A DNA stretch of 17,167 nucleotides. Source: Clostridia bacterium (GTDB taxonomy: Bacteria; Bacillota; Clostridia; Oscillospirales; CAG-382). Position 1 is the first letter of the stretch, and each line of letters starts with the position of its first letter. The notes below the pieces were generated by a model. The model was not told where the DNA came from. It ran no database searches and worked only from the letters and a program-made list of their open reading frames with translations. Shown here in pieces: positions 1 to 7,525 of this stretch. The DNA is taken from NCBI GenBank assembly GCA_017560285.1, contig JAFYOG010000163.1, forward strand, positions 1-17,167, read 5' to 3'. Both the position numbers and the translations under genes were made by a program.

Positions 1-391
1 AAATTCTGGGGGTGAAGTTGGGAGCGTCGGGTTCGAACTCGCGGGTGTGAAGAGCTTTTTCGAAGGCAAAGCCGTCTTCGCCATGCTCTTTTATATAATC
101 GTAAATGGTATTTGTTTGGTCGCCGTTGGTGATAATATCGATATTATTGCCAACCTTAAGGAAAGGATTATAAATAATAAGGCTGGGGTCTTCTAATTTG
201 GATTCGTCAAAAGCCTTTGTGCGCATACCGTAATTGAAGCGTTCGAAAATACGGTTACGGGAGTTTGCGCTTCTGCCCATGATAAAATATGCTATCATAG
301 CATTTTTACCGTCGGCAGATTTGCCTATAATAATACCTCTGCCGGGATAGGAATTTTCGCTTAGAAGCTTTTTAAGATCATATAATGCCAT
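1..391 (-). CDS. purO: IMP cyclohydrolase, PurO type (3' part missing)
   Basis: The first 130 codons of a protein that continues past the left edge. It begins MALYDLKKLLSENSYPGRG and continues with IIIGKSADGKNAMIAYFIMG, then RSANSRNRIF, and later NFTPRI. From memory this fits the IMP cyclohydrolase-like (PurO) family of roughly 230 residues, which closes FAICAR to IMP, the last step of purine synthesis. It is unrelated to the cyclohydrolase half of bifunctional PurH. The ATG follows purN by only 5 bp, and its ribosome binding site (AGGAG) lies inside the last purN codons, so the two are translationally linked at the end of the purECFMN order. A separate AICAR transformylase would be needed and may lie just downstream. 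The family call rests on recognised motifs; the C-terminal part cannot be judged. Confidence 0.82.
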   Translation of the reverse strand, partial: MALYDLKKLLSENSYPGRGIIIGKSADGKNAMIAYFIMGRSANSRNRIFERFNYGMRTKAFDESKLEDPSLIIYNPFLKVGNNIDIITNGDQTNTIYDYIKEHGEDGFAFEKALHTREFEPDAPNFTPRI

Positions 392-396
392 TTTAA

Positions 397-1038
397 TTAT
401 TCTCCTTTTATATACACTCTGTTGTTTTCTACTTTAAGTTGATCATTACAGAAAAGGCGTACTGCTTGGGGAAGGATTTTCCATTCTGCCTCTTCCATAA
501 TTCGTTTTTGCAATACTTCGGGGGTGTCGCCCTGCTTAACCTCCACAGCCTTTTGAAGCACTATGGGGCCTGCGTCGCATTCGGGAATTACTATGTGAAC
601 GGTAGCGCCCGAAACCTTTACACCCTTTGCCAATGCGGCTTCGTGAACGTGTAAGCCGTAAAAGCCTTTTCCGCAGAAGGACGGAATAAGAGCAGGATGA
701 ACGTTTAAGATTCTATTAGGGAAGGCTTGGTATACCTGCTCGTCGAAAATTGTGAGGAAGCCTGCCAAAACCACTAAATCGATATTTTTAGCCTTCATAG
801 AATCTGCAAGGGCTTTTGAATAGGCGGAAATGCTTTCGTATTCCTTGCGGGGAAGAACCAAGGATTCTATACCGTTGTTCGCCGCCCGTTCCAAAGCGTA
901 AACACCTTCTTTGGAAGCGATAACGAGAGATATTTCGCCGTTACCGAGCTCGCCATTTTTTTCGGCATCGATAAGCGCCTGAAGGTTTGTGCCGCCGCCG
1001 GATACTAACACTGCAATTCTTTTTTTGGAATTTGACAT
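397..1038 (-). CDS. purN: phosphoribosylglycinamide formyltransferase PurN
   Basis: PurN transfers a formyl group from 10-formyl-tetrahydrofolate to GAR, the third step of purine synthesis. The 213-residue length is normal for the family. Visible motifs are the phosphate-binding SGGGTNLQ (residues 13-20), the catalytic pair N112 and H114 in LNVHPALIPSF, and D155 in ECDAGPIVLQ, equivalent by motif to Asn106/His108/Asp144 of the E. coli enzyme. A short GKGFYG insert precedes the HVHEAAL helix. An open frame extends upstream to 1080, but the start at 1038 is chosen because GGGGAG lies 6-7 nt before that ATG and the family begins just before the glycine-rich loop; the extension would read through the terminator-like hairpin. 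It is separated from purM by 69 bp containing that hairpin, so it may be expressed less than the genes before it. Confidence 0.96.
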   Translation of the reverse strand: MSNSKKRIAVLVSGGGTNLQALIDAEKNGELGNGEISLVIASKEGVYALERAANNGIESLVLPRKEYESISAYSKALADSMKAKNIDLVVLAGFLTIFDEQVYQAFPNRILNVHPALIPSFCGKGFYGLHVHEAALAKGVKVSGATVHIVIPECDAGPIVLQKAVEVKQGDTPEVLQKRIMEEAEWKILPQAVRLFCNDQLKVENNRVYIKGE

Positions 1039-1054
1039 AATGACTCCCCTTTCT

Positions 1055-1100
1055 AAAAACAACAATAGCATAGGCGGCAAAAACCGCCTATGTCATTGTT
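1055..1100 (-). terminator. terminator-like hairpin between purM and purN
   Basis: On the minus strand the two arms at 1084-1100 and 1061-1077 pair over about 17 bp with one A-C mismatch and one G-U wobble. The core is CATAGGCGG / CCGCCTATG around a six-base T-rich loop. The stem is followed at once by GTTTTT (1055-1060). The shape is that of a rho-independent terminator or attenuator read in the operon's direction. No T-run follows the stem on the plus strand. It starts about 8 nt after the purM stop and ends about 16 nt before the purN start. Full termination would separate purN and purO from the promoter, so partial termination, 3'-end formation or RNA processing is more likely. Confidence 0.7.
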
Positions 1101-1107
1101 AAAGCAG

Positions 1108-2157
1108 TTATTCGAGAATGATTTTTTCTTCGGATTCGATAATTTCGCCGATGAGGTATGCGTCGATGCCGTTATCCTTAAGGATAGAAATTGCCTTTTC
1201 GGATTCGGATGCGGGAACAACTATGCTCATACCAACGCCCATATTAAAGGTGTTGTACATATCTCTTTCGGGGATGTTGCCCTGCTTTGCGATAAGATCG
1301 AAAATAGGAAGCACCTTAACGTCGCTCTTATTGATCTTTGCGCCCAAGCCGTCGGGAATGCTGCGGGGAATGTTTTCGTAGAAGCCGCCGCCGGTGATGT
1401 GGGAAATACCCTTTACGTCAACCTGTTCTAACAATGCAAGCACAGGCTTTACGTAGATCTTGGTGGGCTCTAACAAGGTTTCGGCAATGGTTTTGCCGCC
1501 CAAATCGTCGCAAGGAACATAAAGATTGGGGTTGTTGTTATCGATATCGAAAACCTTGCGGCAAAGAGAGAAGCCGTTGGAATGGATACCGCTGGAGGGC
1601 AATGCGATTACAACGTCGCCTGCAGCCATACGCTTGTTATCCAAAATCTTTTTCTTATCTACAACACCAACGGTGAAGCCTGCCAAATCGTATTCATCAA
1701 GAGGCATCATACCGGGGTGTTCGGCAGTTTCGCCGCCGATAAGTGCGGCACCGGATTGAACACAGCCTTCGGCTACGCCGGAAACAAGCTCTGCGATAAC
1801 CTCGGGATAGTTTTTGCCGCAAGCGATGTAATCTAAGAAGAACAAGGGCTTTGCGCCAACGCAGATAACGTCGTTTACGCACATTGCAACGCAATCGATA
1901 CCGATGGTATCGTGCTTGTTCATAAGGATAGCTAACTTTAATTTAGTGCCGACGCCGTCGGTACCGGAAACAAGTACGGGTTCTTCCATACCTGCAATAT
2001 TTAAGCCAAAGCAACCGCCGAAGCCGCCAACGTCATCAAGGCAGCCTTCGTTCTTTGTACGGTTGATGTGCTTTTTCATAAGTTCAACAGCCTTGTAGCC
2101 TGCTGTGATATCCACACCTGCGGCGGCGTAGCTTTCGGATTTTGAATTATTGTGCAT
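1108..2157 (-). CDS. purM: phosphoribosylformylglycinamidine cyclo-ligase (AIR synthetase)
   Basis: PurM uses ATP to close FGAM to aminoimidazole ribonucleotide, the fifth step of purine synthesis, as a cytosolic homodimer of the PurM/HypE/ThiL fold. The 349-residue length is typical. Signature stretches are [19 protein letters not shown] near the N-terminus, the nucleotide-binding [43 protein letters not shown] and, in the C-terminal half, [13 protein letters not shown]. The gene starts 6 bp after the purF stop, which indicates tight coupling. The next gene, purN, is unusually distant because of an intervening hairpin. Nothing in the protein looks damaged or unusual. Confidence 0.97.
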   Translation of the reverse strand: MHNNSKSESYAAAGVDITAGYKAVELMKKHINRTKNEGCLDDVGGFGGCFGLNIAGMEEPVLVSGTDGVGTKLKLAILMNKHDTIGIDCVAMCVNDVICVGAKPLFFLDYIACGKNYPEVIAELVSGVAEGCVQSGAALIGGETAEHPGMMPLDEYDLAGFTVGVVDKKKILDNKRMAAGDVVIALPSSGIHSNGFSLCRKVFDIDNNNPNLYVPCDDLGGKTIAETLLEPTKIYVKPVLALLEQVDVKGISHITGGGFYENIPRSIPDGLGAKINKSDVKVLPIFDLIAKQGNIPERDMYNTFNMGVGMSIVVPASESEKAISILKDNGIDAYLIGEIIESEEKIILE

Positions 2158-2163
2158 AATTGA

Positions 2164-3588
2164 TTATTCCTTTCCTGACCAGCAATAGGTGCAGAGCTTT
2201 GATTCGTCTATGCCGATTGCCTTAATAATACCCTGAAGGGATTGAAACTCTAATGATGCGAAGCCTAATTTTTCGCAGATTACCTTACGGAATTCTTTAC
2301 CTCTTTCGGTAGAGGGATCGCTGTATTCGGAAATATGATCGAAGCCTGCTTCGCCCTCTAATTCCATAATAATGCGTCTGCCCAAAAGGTCCATATCGTT
2401 CTTGTTACGAGAGAAGTTAAGGAATTTACAGCCGTACATTATAGGCGGGCAGGCGGAACGCATATGAACCGCTTTTGCACCGTTATCGTAAAGAAAATCT
2501 ACGGTTTCCTTTAGCTGTGTACCTCTTACGATAGAATCGTCCACAAGAAGAAGGTTTTTATCCTTAATAAGGTCGGTTATGGGGATTTGCTTCATTTTTG
2601 CAACCTTGGCACGCTCTGCCTGACGTGAGGACATAAAGCTGCGAGGCCAAGTGGGGGTGTATTTGATAAACGGACGTGCAAAAGGCAAAAAGCTTTTGTG
2701 GGAATAGCCTATGGCGTGGGGGGTACCGGAATCGGGTACGCCGCCGACGTAATCGATATTAGGCGCGTTGCCAAGCTTTGCATCGTTTTCTGCCATAATT
2801 TGACCGTTACGGTAACGCATAAGCTCTACGTTAACACCCTCGTAGGTAGAGGTGGAATAGCCGTAATAGGACCAAAGGAAGGCGCAAATACGCATTTCCT
2901 TACCGGGGGCAACAAGCTGGGTTACGCCTTCGGGGGTGATCTCTACAATTTCGCCGGGACCAAGCTCGCAATAATCTACGTAATCGAGCTTTTGGTATGC
3001 GAAGGATTCGAAGGATATGCTGTATCCGTCTTCGCCCTTACCTACAAGAATAGGGGTTCTGCCCAATTTATCTCTTGCGGCGATGATCGCACCGTTATCA
3101 CGCAGAATTAATATAGATGCAGAGCCGATTATGGAATCCTGTGCAAAGCGAAGACCTTCGATAAGGTCTGCCTTTTGGTTGATGAGGGCTGCGATAAGCT
3201 CGGTATGGTTAACCGCGCCGCCTGTCATAGCGTCGAAGTGGGTATGACCTGCGCCCAAGCAGGATTCGATAAGCTCGTCGGCGTTGTTTATTGCGCCGAT
3301 GTAGCAAACGGCATAGGTGCCTATATGTGAACGGATAAGCATAGGCTGAGGTTCGGAATCGCTTATACAGCCGATTGCCGAAATACCCTGCATATCCTCT
3401 AAAATATGGTCGAACTTAGTTCGGAATGGAGAATTTTCGATATTGTGGATTACGCGCTGTAAGCCGATTTCTTTATCGTAAGCCGCCACACCGCCGCGGC
3501 GGGTGCCGAGGTGGGAATGGTAATCGGTTCCGAAGAAAACGTCGGCAAGACAATCGCGCTTTGAGGCTACGCCAAAAAATCCGCCCAT
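2164..3588 (-). CDS. purF: amidophosphoribosyltransferase PurF lacking the N-terminal catalytic cysteine
   Basis: PurF makes phosphoribosylamine from PRPP, the committed step of purine synthesis, normally with ammonia released from glutamine by an N-terminal Ntn-hydrolase domain. The 474-residue protein has that domain (about 1-230) and a phosphoribosyltransferase domain with an intact PRPP loop VDDSIVRGT (349-357) and PDSGT (285-289). C235, C387, C466 and C469 sit where the Bacillus-type enzyme has its [4Fe-4S] ligands. The N-terminus is MGGFFGV where canonical enzymes have MCGIxGI, so the nucleophile is Gly. An in-frame stop one codon upstream of the ATG (TAA then ATT) excludes a hidden leader. 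The usual HxRYxT and HNGN glutamine-pocket motifs are also not present (GCISDSEPQP and CYIGAINN occur there). The glutaminase is therefore probably inactive and the enzyme may use free ammonia. Homologues of this form seem common in Clostridia, from memory. Confidence 0.92.
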   Translation of the reverse strand: MGGFFGVASKRDCLADVFFGTDYHSHLGTRRGGVAAYDKEIGLQRVIHNIENSPFRTKFDHILEDMQGISAIGCISDSEPQPMLIRSHIGTYAVCYIGAINNADELIESCLGAGHTHFDAMTGGAVNHTELIAALINQKADLIEGLRFAQDSIIGSASILILRDNGAIIAARDKLGRTPILVGKGEDGYSISFESFAYQKLDYVDYCELGPGEIVEITPEGVTQLVAPGKEMRICAFLWSYYGYSTSTYEGVNVELMRYRNGQIMAENDAKLGNAPNIDYVGGVPDSGTPHAIGYSHKSFLPFARPFIKYTPTWPRSFMSSRQAERAKVAKMKQIPITDLIKDKNLLLVDDSIVRGTQLKETVDFLYDNGAKAVHMRSACPPIMYGCKFLNFSRNKNDMDLLGRRIIMELEGEAGFDHISEYSDPSTERGKEFRKVICEKLGFASLEFQSLQGIIKAIGIDESKLCTYCWSGKE

Positions 3589-3637
3589 AATTTACCTTGC
3601 TTTCTTTTTTGTGCTTTGAATTTACCTGATTTATCTT

Positions 3638-4318
3638 TTATGCGAAGAAGAGTTCGGAAAGTGTCATAGGATCGATATACTTGCCGTCCTTATATACACG
3701 CATATTGCCGGATGCGATTTCGTCGATAAGCATTACCTTACCGTCGGCATCGTAACCGAATTCGAACTTAATGTCGTAAAGAACCAAGCCCTTTTCTTTA
3801 AGATCGTCTGCAACGATCTGAGTGATCTGCTGAGTCATAACCTTGATATCGTCGTACTGTTCTGCAGTCATAACGCCCAAATCTACAAGGCCGTCTTTGG
3901 TTACGAGGGGGTCGCCCTTTTCGTCGTTCTTAAAGGTGGTTTCTACGTATGCGGGAAGGTCTGCGCCTTCTTCGATATAATCGCCGTAGCGACGGAAGAA
4001 GCTACCAACTGCTTTATGACGGCAGATAACCTCTAAGCCCTTGCCGAATACCTTACCGGGAAGAACTTCCATGGTGGTGTTTGCAAGGTCTGCGCTAACG
4101 TAATGAGTCTTGATACCGGCTGCGTTAACCTTTTCGAAGAAATAGATGGACATACGAAGGTTTACGTCACCAACGCCGTCGATGGTAAGGCCTACGGAGT
4201 TTTCGCCGGGATCGAACACGCCGTCCTTGCCGGTGCAATCGTCCTTGAATTTGAGAAGATAGTTGCCATTGTCTAATGCGAATACGTCTTTGGTTTTTCC
4301 GGTGTAAACAAGTTTCAT
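3638..4318 (-). CDS. purC: SAICAR synthetase PurC
   Basis: PurC joins aspartate to CAIR with ATP to give SAICAR, the eighth step of purine synthesis. The 226-residue protein is near the usual bacterial length. It begins with the family pattern YTGKTKDVF, which contacts the nucleotide, followed by [10 protein letters not shown], and ends with the signature [12 protein letters not shown] and [11 protein letters not shown]. The middle reads [17 protein letters not shown] where many bacterial PurC proteins have VRN-VAGS-LKR, a variant I associate with clostridial sequences. The ribosome binding site AGGAGAT precedes the ATG. It lies 34 bp after purE and 49 bp before purF in the same operon. Confidence 0.96.
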   Translation of the reverse strand: MKLVYTGKTKDVFALDNGNYLLKFKDDCTGKDGVFDPGENSVGLTIDGVGDVNLRMSIYFFEKVNAAGIKTHYVSADLANTTMEVLPGKVFGKGLEVICRHKAVGSFFRRYGDYIEEGADLPAYVETTFKNDEKGDPLVTKDGLVDLGVMTAEQYDDIKVMTQQITQIVADDLKEKGLVLYDIKFEFGYDADGKVMLIDEIASGNMRVYKDGKYIDPMTLSELFFA

Positions 4319-4352
4319 TTTAGTTTATCTCCTATACTTAAAAATTACAAAA

Positions 4353-4841
4353 TTAAAGTTTTGAAGCAATTTCTGCATCCTTTGCCAAAACAGCCGCTGC
4401 ATCGTTTGCACGTTTGGCATCTAATCTGGCGGCAAGCTCTTTATCCTCTACCGCTAAAATCTGTGCCGCCAACAACGCGGCGTTGGCACCGCCGTTAACT
4501 GCAACCGTTGCCACGGGGATGCCGGTGGGCATTTGTACGGTGGCAAGCAAGGCATCCATTCCGTCAAACACGGGGCCCTTGCAGGGGATACCGATTACGG
4601 GCAAGGTAGTATTTGCCGCAACCGCGCCTGCTAAATGTGCCGCCATACCTGCTGCGGCGATAATTACACCGAAGCCGTTGGCGCGGGCATTAACAGAAAA
4701 ATCACGGGCTTGTTCGGGGGTGCGGTGGGCGGAATATACGTGAACCTCGAAGGGGATTTCCAAGGAAGTGAGCATATCCGTTGCTTTTTTGATTATAGGC
4801 AGATCGCTGTCGCTGCCCATTACTATACCGACTTTTTTCAT
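4353..4841 (-). CDS. purE: N5-CAIR mutase PurE (class I)
   Basis: First gene of the purine operon. Class I PurE moves the carboxyl group of N5-CAIR to give CAIR. The 162-residue length is typical. GSDSD (residues 9-13) binds the phosphate, SAHRTP carries the conserved histidine (H39), and AAAGMAAHLAG (62-72) is the class I form of the CO2/substrate loop. The start at 4841 is chosen over the longer open frame to 4871 because AGGAGG sits about 5 nt upstream of this ATG and the alternative start would lie inside the terminator of the leader. Class I enzymes usually work with PurK, which is not in this window, so PurK should be elsewhere unless the enzyme takes CO2 directly. Expression is gated by the ZTP riboswitch immediately upstream. 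Confidence 0.96.
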   Translation of the reverse strand: MKKVGIVMGSDSDLPIIKKATDMLTSLEIPFEVHVYSAHRTPEQARDFSVNARANGFGVIIAAAGMAAHLAGAVAANTTLPVIGIPCKGPVFDGMDALLATVQMPTGIPVATVAVNGGANAALLAAQILAVEDKELAARLDAKRANDAAAVLAKDAEIASKL

Positions 4842-4851
4842 ATTGCCTCCT

Positions 4852-4893
4852 AAAAAAGTATAAGGGCGCACTTACCTAACAGTAAATGCGCCC
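4852..4893 (-). terminator. riboswitch-controlled intrinsic terminator before purE
   Basis: On the minus strand GGGCGCA plus UUUAC pairs with GUAAG plus UGCGCCC over 12 bp with one G-U wobble and a six-base loop (hairpin 4864-4893). A UUAUAC spacer and a run of six U (4852-4857) follow, directly ahead of the purE AGGAGG. The 5' arm reuses the last GGGC of the ZTP aptamer (4890-4893). Aptamer and terminator are therefore mutually exclusive, which is the expected layout of a ligand-activated transcriptional switch. The six-base gap before the U-run makes the terminator imperfect. Confidence 0.85.
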
Positions 4894-5002
4894 AGACGGT
4901 CGACAGTAATGCCAAAATTTATGCTTGAAAACAGCTTTTTCGGCATTTGAGTTCTTTGTTCCCTTGCGGTGCTCCGCAATTATCCGTCAGTCGCAAAGAA
5001 CT
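4890..5002 (-). ncRNA. ZTP riboswitch (pfl motif) in the purE leader
   Basis: Read on the minus strand, P1 is AGTTCTTTG (5002-4994) pairing with CAAAGAACT (4958-4950). Inside it lie GACUGACGGAUAA, the P2 hairpin TTGCGG-AGCA-CCGCAA (4979-4964), then GGGAA. After a linker with a possible ATGCC/GGCAT helix comes CCGUCUGGGC (4899-4890). This matches the ZTP/pfl consensus as I remember it: P1, GACUGGCG, P2, GGGRA, then CCGCCUGGGC. GACGG and CCGUC can form the pseudoknot, and the A-U pair replaces the consensus G-C, so the change is compensated on both sides. ZTP/ZMP accumulates when 10-formyl-THF is short; binding should block the overlapping terminator and turn purine synthesis on. The exact P3 pairing was not resolved by eye. 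Confidence 0.9.
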
Positions 5003-5021
5003 TATTAAACTTACAAAAAGG

Positions 5022-5050
5022 ATTATACCATAACGCTTATTTTATGTCAA
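5022..5050 (-). promoter_or_regulatory. purine operon promoter
   Basis: Perfect sigma-A type promoter on the minus strand: TTGACA (5050-5045), 17-bp spacer, TATAAT (5027-5022). Transcription should begin near 5015, giving a leader of about 175 nt that contains the whole ZTP riboswitch and its terminator. A 9-bp inverted repeat, CGCTTATTT (5034-5042) and AAATAAGCG (5053-5061), brackets the -35 box and could be an operator. Confidence 0.9.
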
Positions 5051-5090
5051 GGAAATAAGCGAACTTTTTCCACATTTATGTGGAAAATTT

Positions 5091-6164
5091 TTATTGTTTT
5101 ATTGCAGATTCGCAATATGCGCAACGGCAACCGAATTCGGTTTTAATTGCGGCGGGCTTTAAGCCCCTTTCTATGGTGGAAATGCAACGGTTGTTTGTGC
5201 AAAGCTGTTCTTCCAAGGGGATAAAATCGCGGGGTTCGGGCTTGCCGTCGTTAGATTCGGTAAGCAATTTTAAAATTAATGCTTTACGCATTTGCTTGCC
5301 GTTGGCAACCTGCTTGAAATAGCAAGCGCGAGGGTCTGCATCTACATCCACGTTAATTTCGTCTACACGGGGCAGCGGATGAAGAATAGACATATCGGAT
5401 TTTGCCAGCTTTAACTTTTCGGAATTAAGAACATAACAATCCTTAAGGCGTTCGTAATCGGTTTTGTTTTCGAACCGTTCGCCCTGAACGCGTGTCATAT
5501 ACAAAATATCCAAATTGGGAAGAGCCTCTTCCATAGAAGCGGTTTCGGCATAGGGGATATTGTGCTTTTCGATAACTTCCCTTTTGATATATTCGGGCAA
5601 TGCCAATTCGCTGGGGGAAATAAGATAAATTTTAATGCCGGTATAGCGGGACAATGCATGGATAAGCGAATGCACGGGTCTGCCGTATTTTAAATCGCCG
5701 CAAAAGCCGATTGTAAGGTCGTTAAACCGACCCTTTTCGCGGTAGATAGTTAACAAATCCGCAAGGGTTTGGGTGGGGTGTGCGTGGCCGCCGTCACCTG
5801 CGTTGATAACGGGGATGGCAGAATTAACAGACGCCACCATAGGTGCGCCCTCTAAGGGGTGGCGCATTGCGATTATATCTGCATAGCAGTTGATAACGCG
5901 GGTGGTATCGGCGATAGTTTCGCCCTTGGAAACCGAGGAATTTTTTGCATCGGAAAAGCCGATTACGCTACCGCCAAGCTCTAACATAGCCGATTCGAAG
6001 CTTAATCTTGTGCGGGTAGAGGGCTCGAAAAACAAGGTGGCTATCTTTTTGCCCTTACATTTTTCGGTATAATTTTCGGGGTGTTCTATCATATCGCAAG
6101 CGGTTGCGATAAGGTTATCGATTTCTTCTACGGATAAATCGAGAATATCTATAACGCTTTTCAT
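5091..6164 (-). CDS. pyrB: aspartate carbamoyltransferase catalytic chain with PyrI-like zinc tail
   Basis: PyrB condenses carbamoyl phosphate and aspartate. The core (about 1-305) has all expected motifs: [14 protein letters not shown] (45-58), SVSKGET (78-83), MRHPLEGA (100-107), GHAHPTQ (126-132), GDLKYGRP (156-163), TRVQGERF (224-231) and [10 protein letters not shown] (261-270). The 357-residue length exceeds the usual 305-315 by about 45. The tail has C322-x4-C327 followed by IS, and C348-x2-C351 followed by E, matching the four zinc ligands and flanking residues of the C-terminal domain of the regulatory chain PyrI (CPNSNCIS ... CKYCE in E. coli, from memory). The nucleotide-binding half of PyrI is absent and no pyrI gene is nearby. 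The start overlaps the pyrE stop by one base (TAATG). It is the last gene of the pyrimidine operon. Confidence 0.95.
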   Translation of the reverse strand: MKSVIDILDLSVEEIDNLIATACDMIEHPENYTEKCKGKKIATLFFEPSTRTRLSFESAMLELGGSVIGFSDAKNSSVSKGETIADTTRVINCYADIIAMRHPLEGAPMVASVNSAIPVINAGDGGHAHPTQTLADLLTIYREKGRFNDLTIGFCGDLKYGRPVHSLIHALSRYTGIKIYLISPSELALPEYIKREVIEKHNIPYAETASMEEALPNLDILYMTRVQGERFENKTDYERLKDCYVLNSEKLKLAKSDMSILHPLPRVDEINVDVDADPRACYFKQVANGKQMRKALILKLLTESNDGKPEPRDFIPLEEQLCTNNRCISTIERGLKPAAIKTEFGCRCAYCESAIKQ

Positions 6165-6817
6165 TATTTTGCTCCGTTAATTGCAAGGTAGTTCTTAATA
6201 CGTTCAACGTTTTCGGTGTTTTTGGGGTCTTCCTCTAAATATTCGATAATATCGTAAACGTCTACAACCGAATATACGGGGAAGCCGAATTCCTCGCCAA
6301 CCTCTGCCATTGCAGATTTTTCGGTTTTGCCCTTTTCCTTACGGTCTACCATTACGAAGGTAGCGGCAACCTTTACACCATCTAAGTGGGATAAAATATC
6401 CATACTTTCGCGGATAGCGGTGCCTGCGGTGATAACGTCTTCTACGATAACTACCTCTTCCCCTGCCTTGGGAACGTAACCTACGAACACGCCGCCTTCG
6501 CCGTGGTCTTTAATTTCTTTTCTGTTAAAGAAGAAGGGTAAATTTAAGCCTTCCTTTGCCAACGCAACGGATGCGGAAACGGCAATGGAAATGCCCTTAT
6601 ATGCGGGGCCGTAAAGAACTGCGTTCTTTTTGCCCATTTTTTCGAAGTATGCTTTTGCGTAAAATTCGCCTAATTTTGCGATATTTTCGCCGGTTTTAAT
6701 TTCGCCCGCGTTGATAAAATAAGGGATTTTTCTGCCGCTTTTTGCGGTGAAATCGCCAAACTTAAGCACGCCTGCGTTTTCTAAAAACTGAATAAACTCT
6801 CTTTTATAGCCTTCCAT
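6164..6817 (-). CDS. pyrE: orotate phosphoribosyltransferase
   Basis: PyrE couples orotate to PRPP to form OMP, the fifth step of UMP synthesis. The 217-residue length is typical. [14 protein letters not shown] (about 122-135) is the PRPP-binding loop, and [13 protein letters not shown] (97-109) is the flexible catalytic loop with its lysines and the DHGEGG turn. [14 protein letters not shown] near the N-terminus is also family-typical. The ATG follows the pyrF stop by 9 bp with TAGGAG as ribosome binding site, and its stop shares one base with the pyrB start. Pairing with pyrF, the next enzyme of the pathway, is expected. Confidence 0.97.
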   Translation of the reverse strand: MEGYKREFIQFLENAGVLKFGDFTAKSGRKIPYFINAGEIKTGENIAKLGEFYAKAYFEKMGKKNAVLYGPAYKGISIAVSASVALAKEGLNLPFFFNRKEIKDHGEGGVFVGYVPKAGEEVVIVEDVITAGTAIRESMDILSHLDGVKVAATFVMVDRKEKGKTEKSAMAEVGEEFGFPVYSVVDVYDIIEYLEEDPKNTENVERIKNYLAINGAK

Positions 6818-6826
6818 TTTATACTC

Positions 6827-7525
6827 CTAATCTACAAATTCGTTAACGCAACGCTCGTATGCGGCAACGGGGTCTTCTGCCGCGGTGATAGGTCTGCCCA
6901 CAACGATGTAATCGGAACCGATCTTCTTTGCCTCGGCAGGGGTCATAACACGCTTTTGGTCGCCGATATCGCCATCGGCAAAGCGTACGCCGGGGGTTAC
7001 GGTTACAAAATCTTTACCGCACAAATCGTGCACCTTGCCTGCTTCCAAAGGCGAGCAAACAACGCCGTCAAGACCGCTGTTCTTTGCGTTCTGCGCGTAG
7101 TGCATTACAACCTTATCGATAGGTTCCTTTATTAAAAGGTCGGCTTCCATGCTTTCTTGGTCGGTAGAAGTAAGCTGGGTTACCGCAATAAGCATGGGGC
7201 GGCTGCCGTCTTCGCGGGTTAAGCCCTCCAAAGCGGCTGTCATCATACGGGAAGTACCTGCGGCGTGGAGATTGCACATATCAACGTCCAAGCGTGAAAG
7301 CACTGCCATAGATTTCTTTACGGTATTGGGGATATCGTGAAGCTTTAAATCCAAGAAGATCTTGTGTCCTCTTGCCTTTAGCTCACGTACGATAGAGGGG
7401 CCTTCTGCATAGAACAGCTCCATACCTATCTTTACAAAGGGTTTCTTGCCTGTGAACTTATCTAAGAATGCAAAGGTTTGTTCTGCACTCGCAAAATCGC
7501 AGGCGATAATTACGTCCTTACCCAT
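6827..7525 (-). CDS. pyrF: orotidine 5'-phosphate decarboxylase
   Basis: PyrF decarboxylates OMP to UMP, the last step of the pathway. The 232-residue TIM-barrel protein has the catalytic array D59, K61, D64 in FLDLKLHDIPNTV (57-69) and a phosphate-binding end, TPGVRF plus GSDYIVVGRPI. This is the short free-standing bacterial form rather than the longer type often fused to PyrE. The start codon overlaps the pyrD stop by one base (TAATG) and is preceded by GGAGGAG, so translation is coupled. Confidence 0.97.
   Translation of the reverse strand: MGKDVIIACDFASAEQTFAFLDKFTGKKPFVKIGMELFYAEGPSIVRELKARGHKIFLDLKLHDIPNTVKKSMAVLSRLDVDMCNLHAAGTSRMMTAALEGLTREDGSRPMLIAVTQLTSTDQESMEADLLIKEPIDKVVMHYAQNAKNSGLDGVVCSPLEAGKVHDLCGKDFVTVTPGVRFADGDIGDQKRVMTPAEAKKIGSDYIVVGRPITAAEDPVAAYERCVNEFVD

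Noticed and set aside
1039..1080. N-terminal extension of purN
   Set aside because: The upstream ATG lies within the terminator-like hairpin; the inner ATG has GGGGAG at proper spacing and fits the family start.
3589..3637. Regulatory structure in the purC-purF gap
   Set aside because: The 49 bp are T/A-rich with no stem of note; only a weak AAGG ribosome binding site for purF is seen.
5066..5087. TTTTCCACAT / ATGTGGAAAA hairpin just after pyrB as a pyr operon terminator
   Set aside because: In the minus direction it is followed by AGTTCGC with no T-run, so it is not a standard intrinsic terminator; it may still protect the 3' end.
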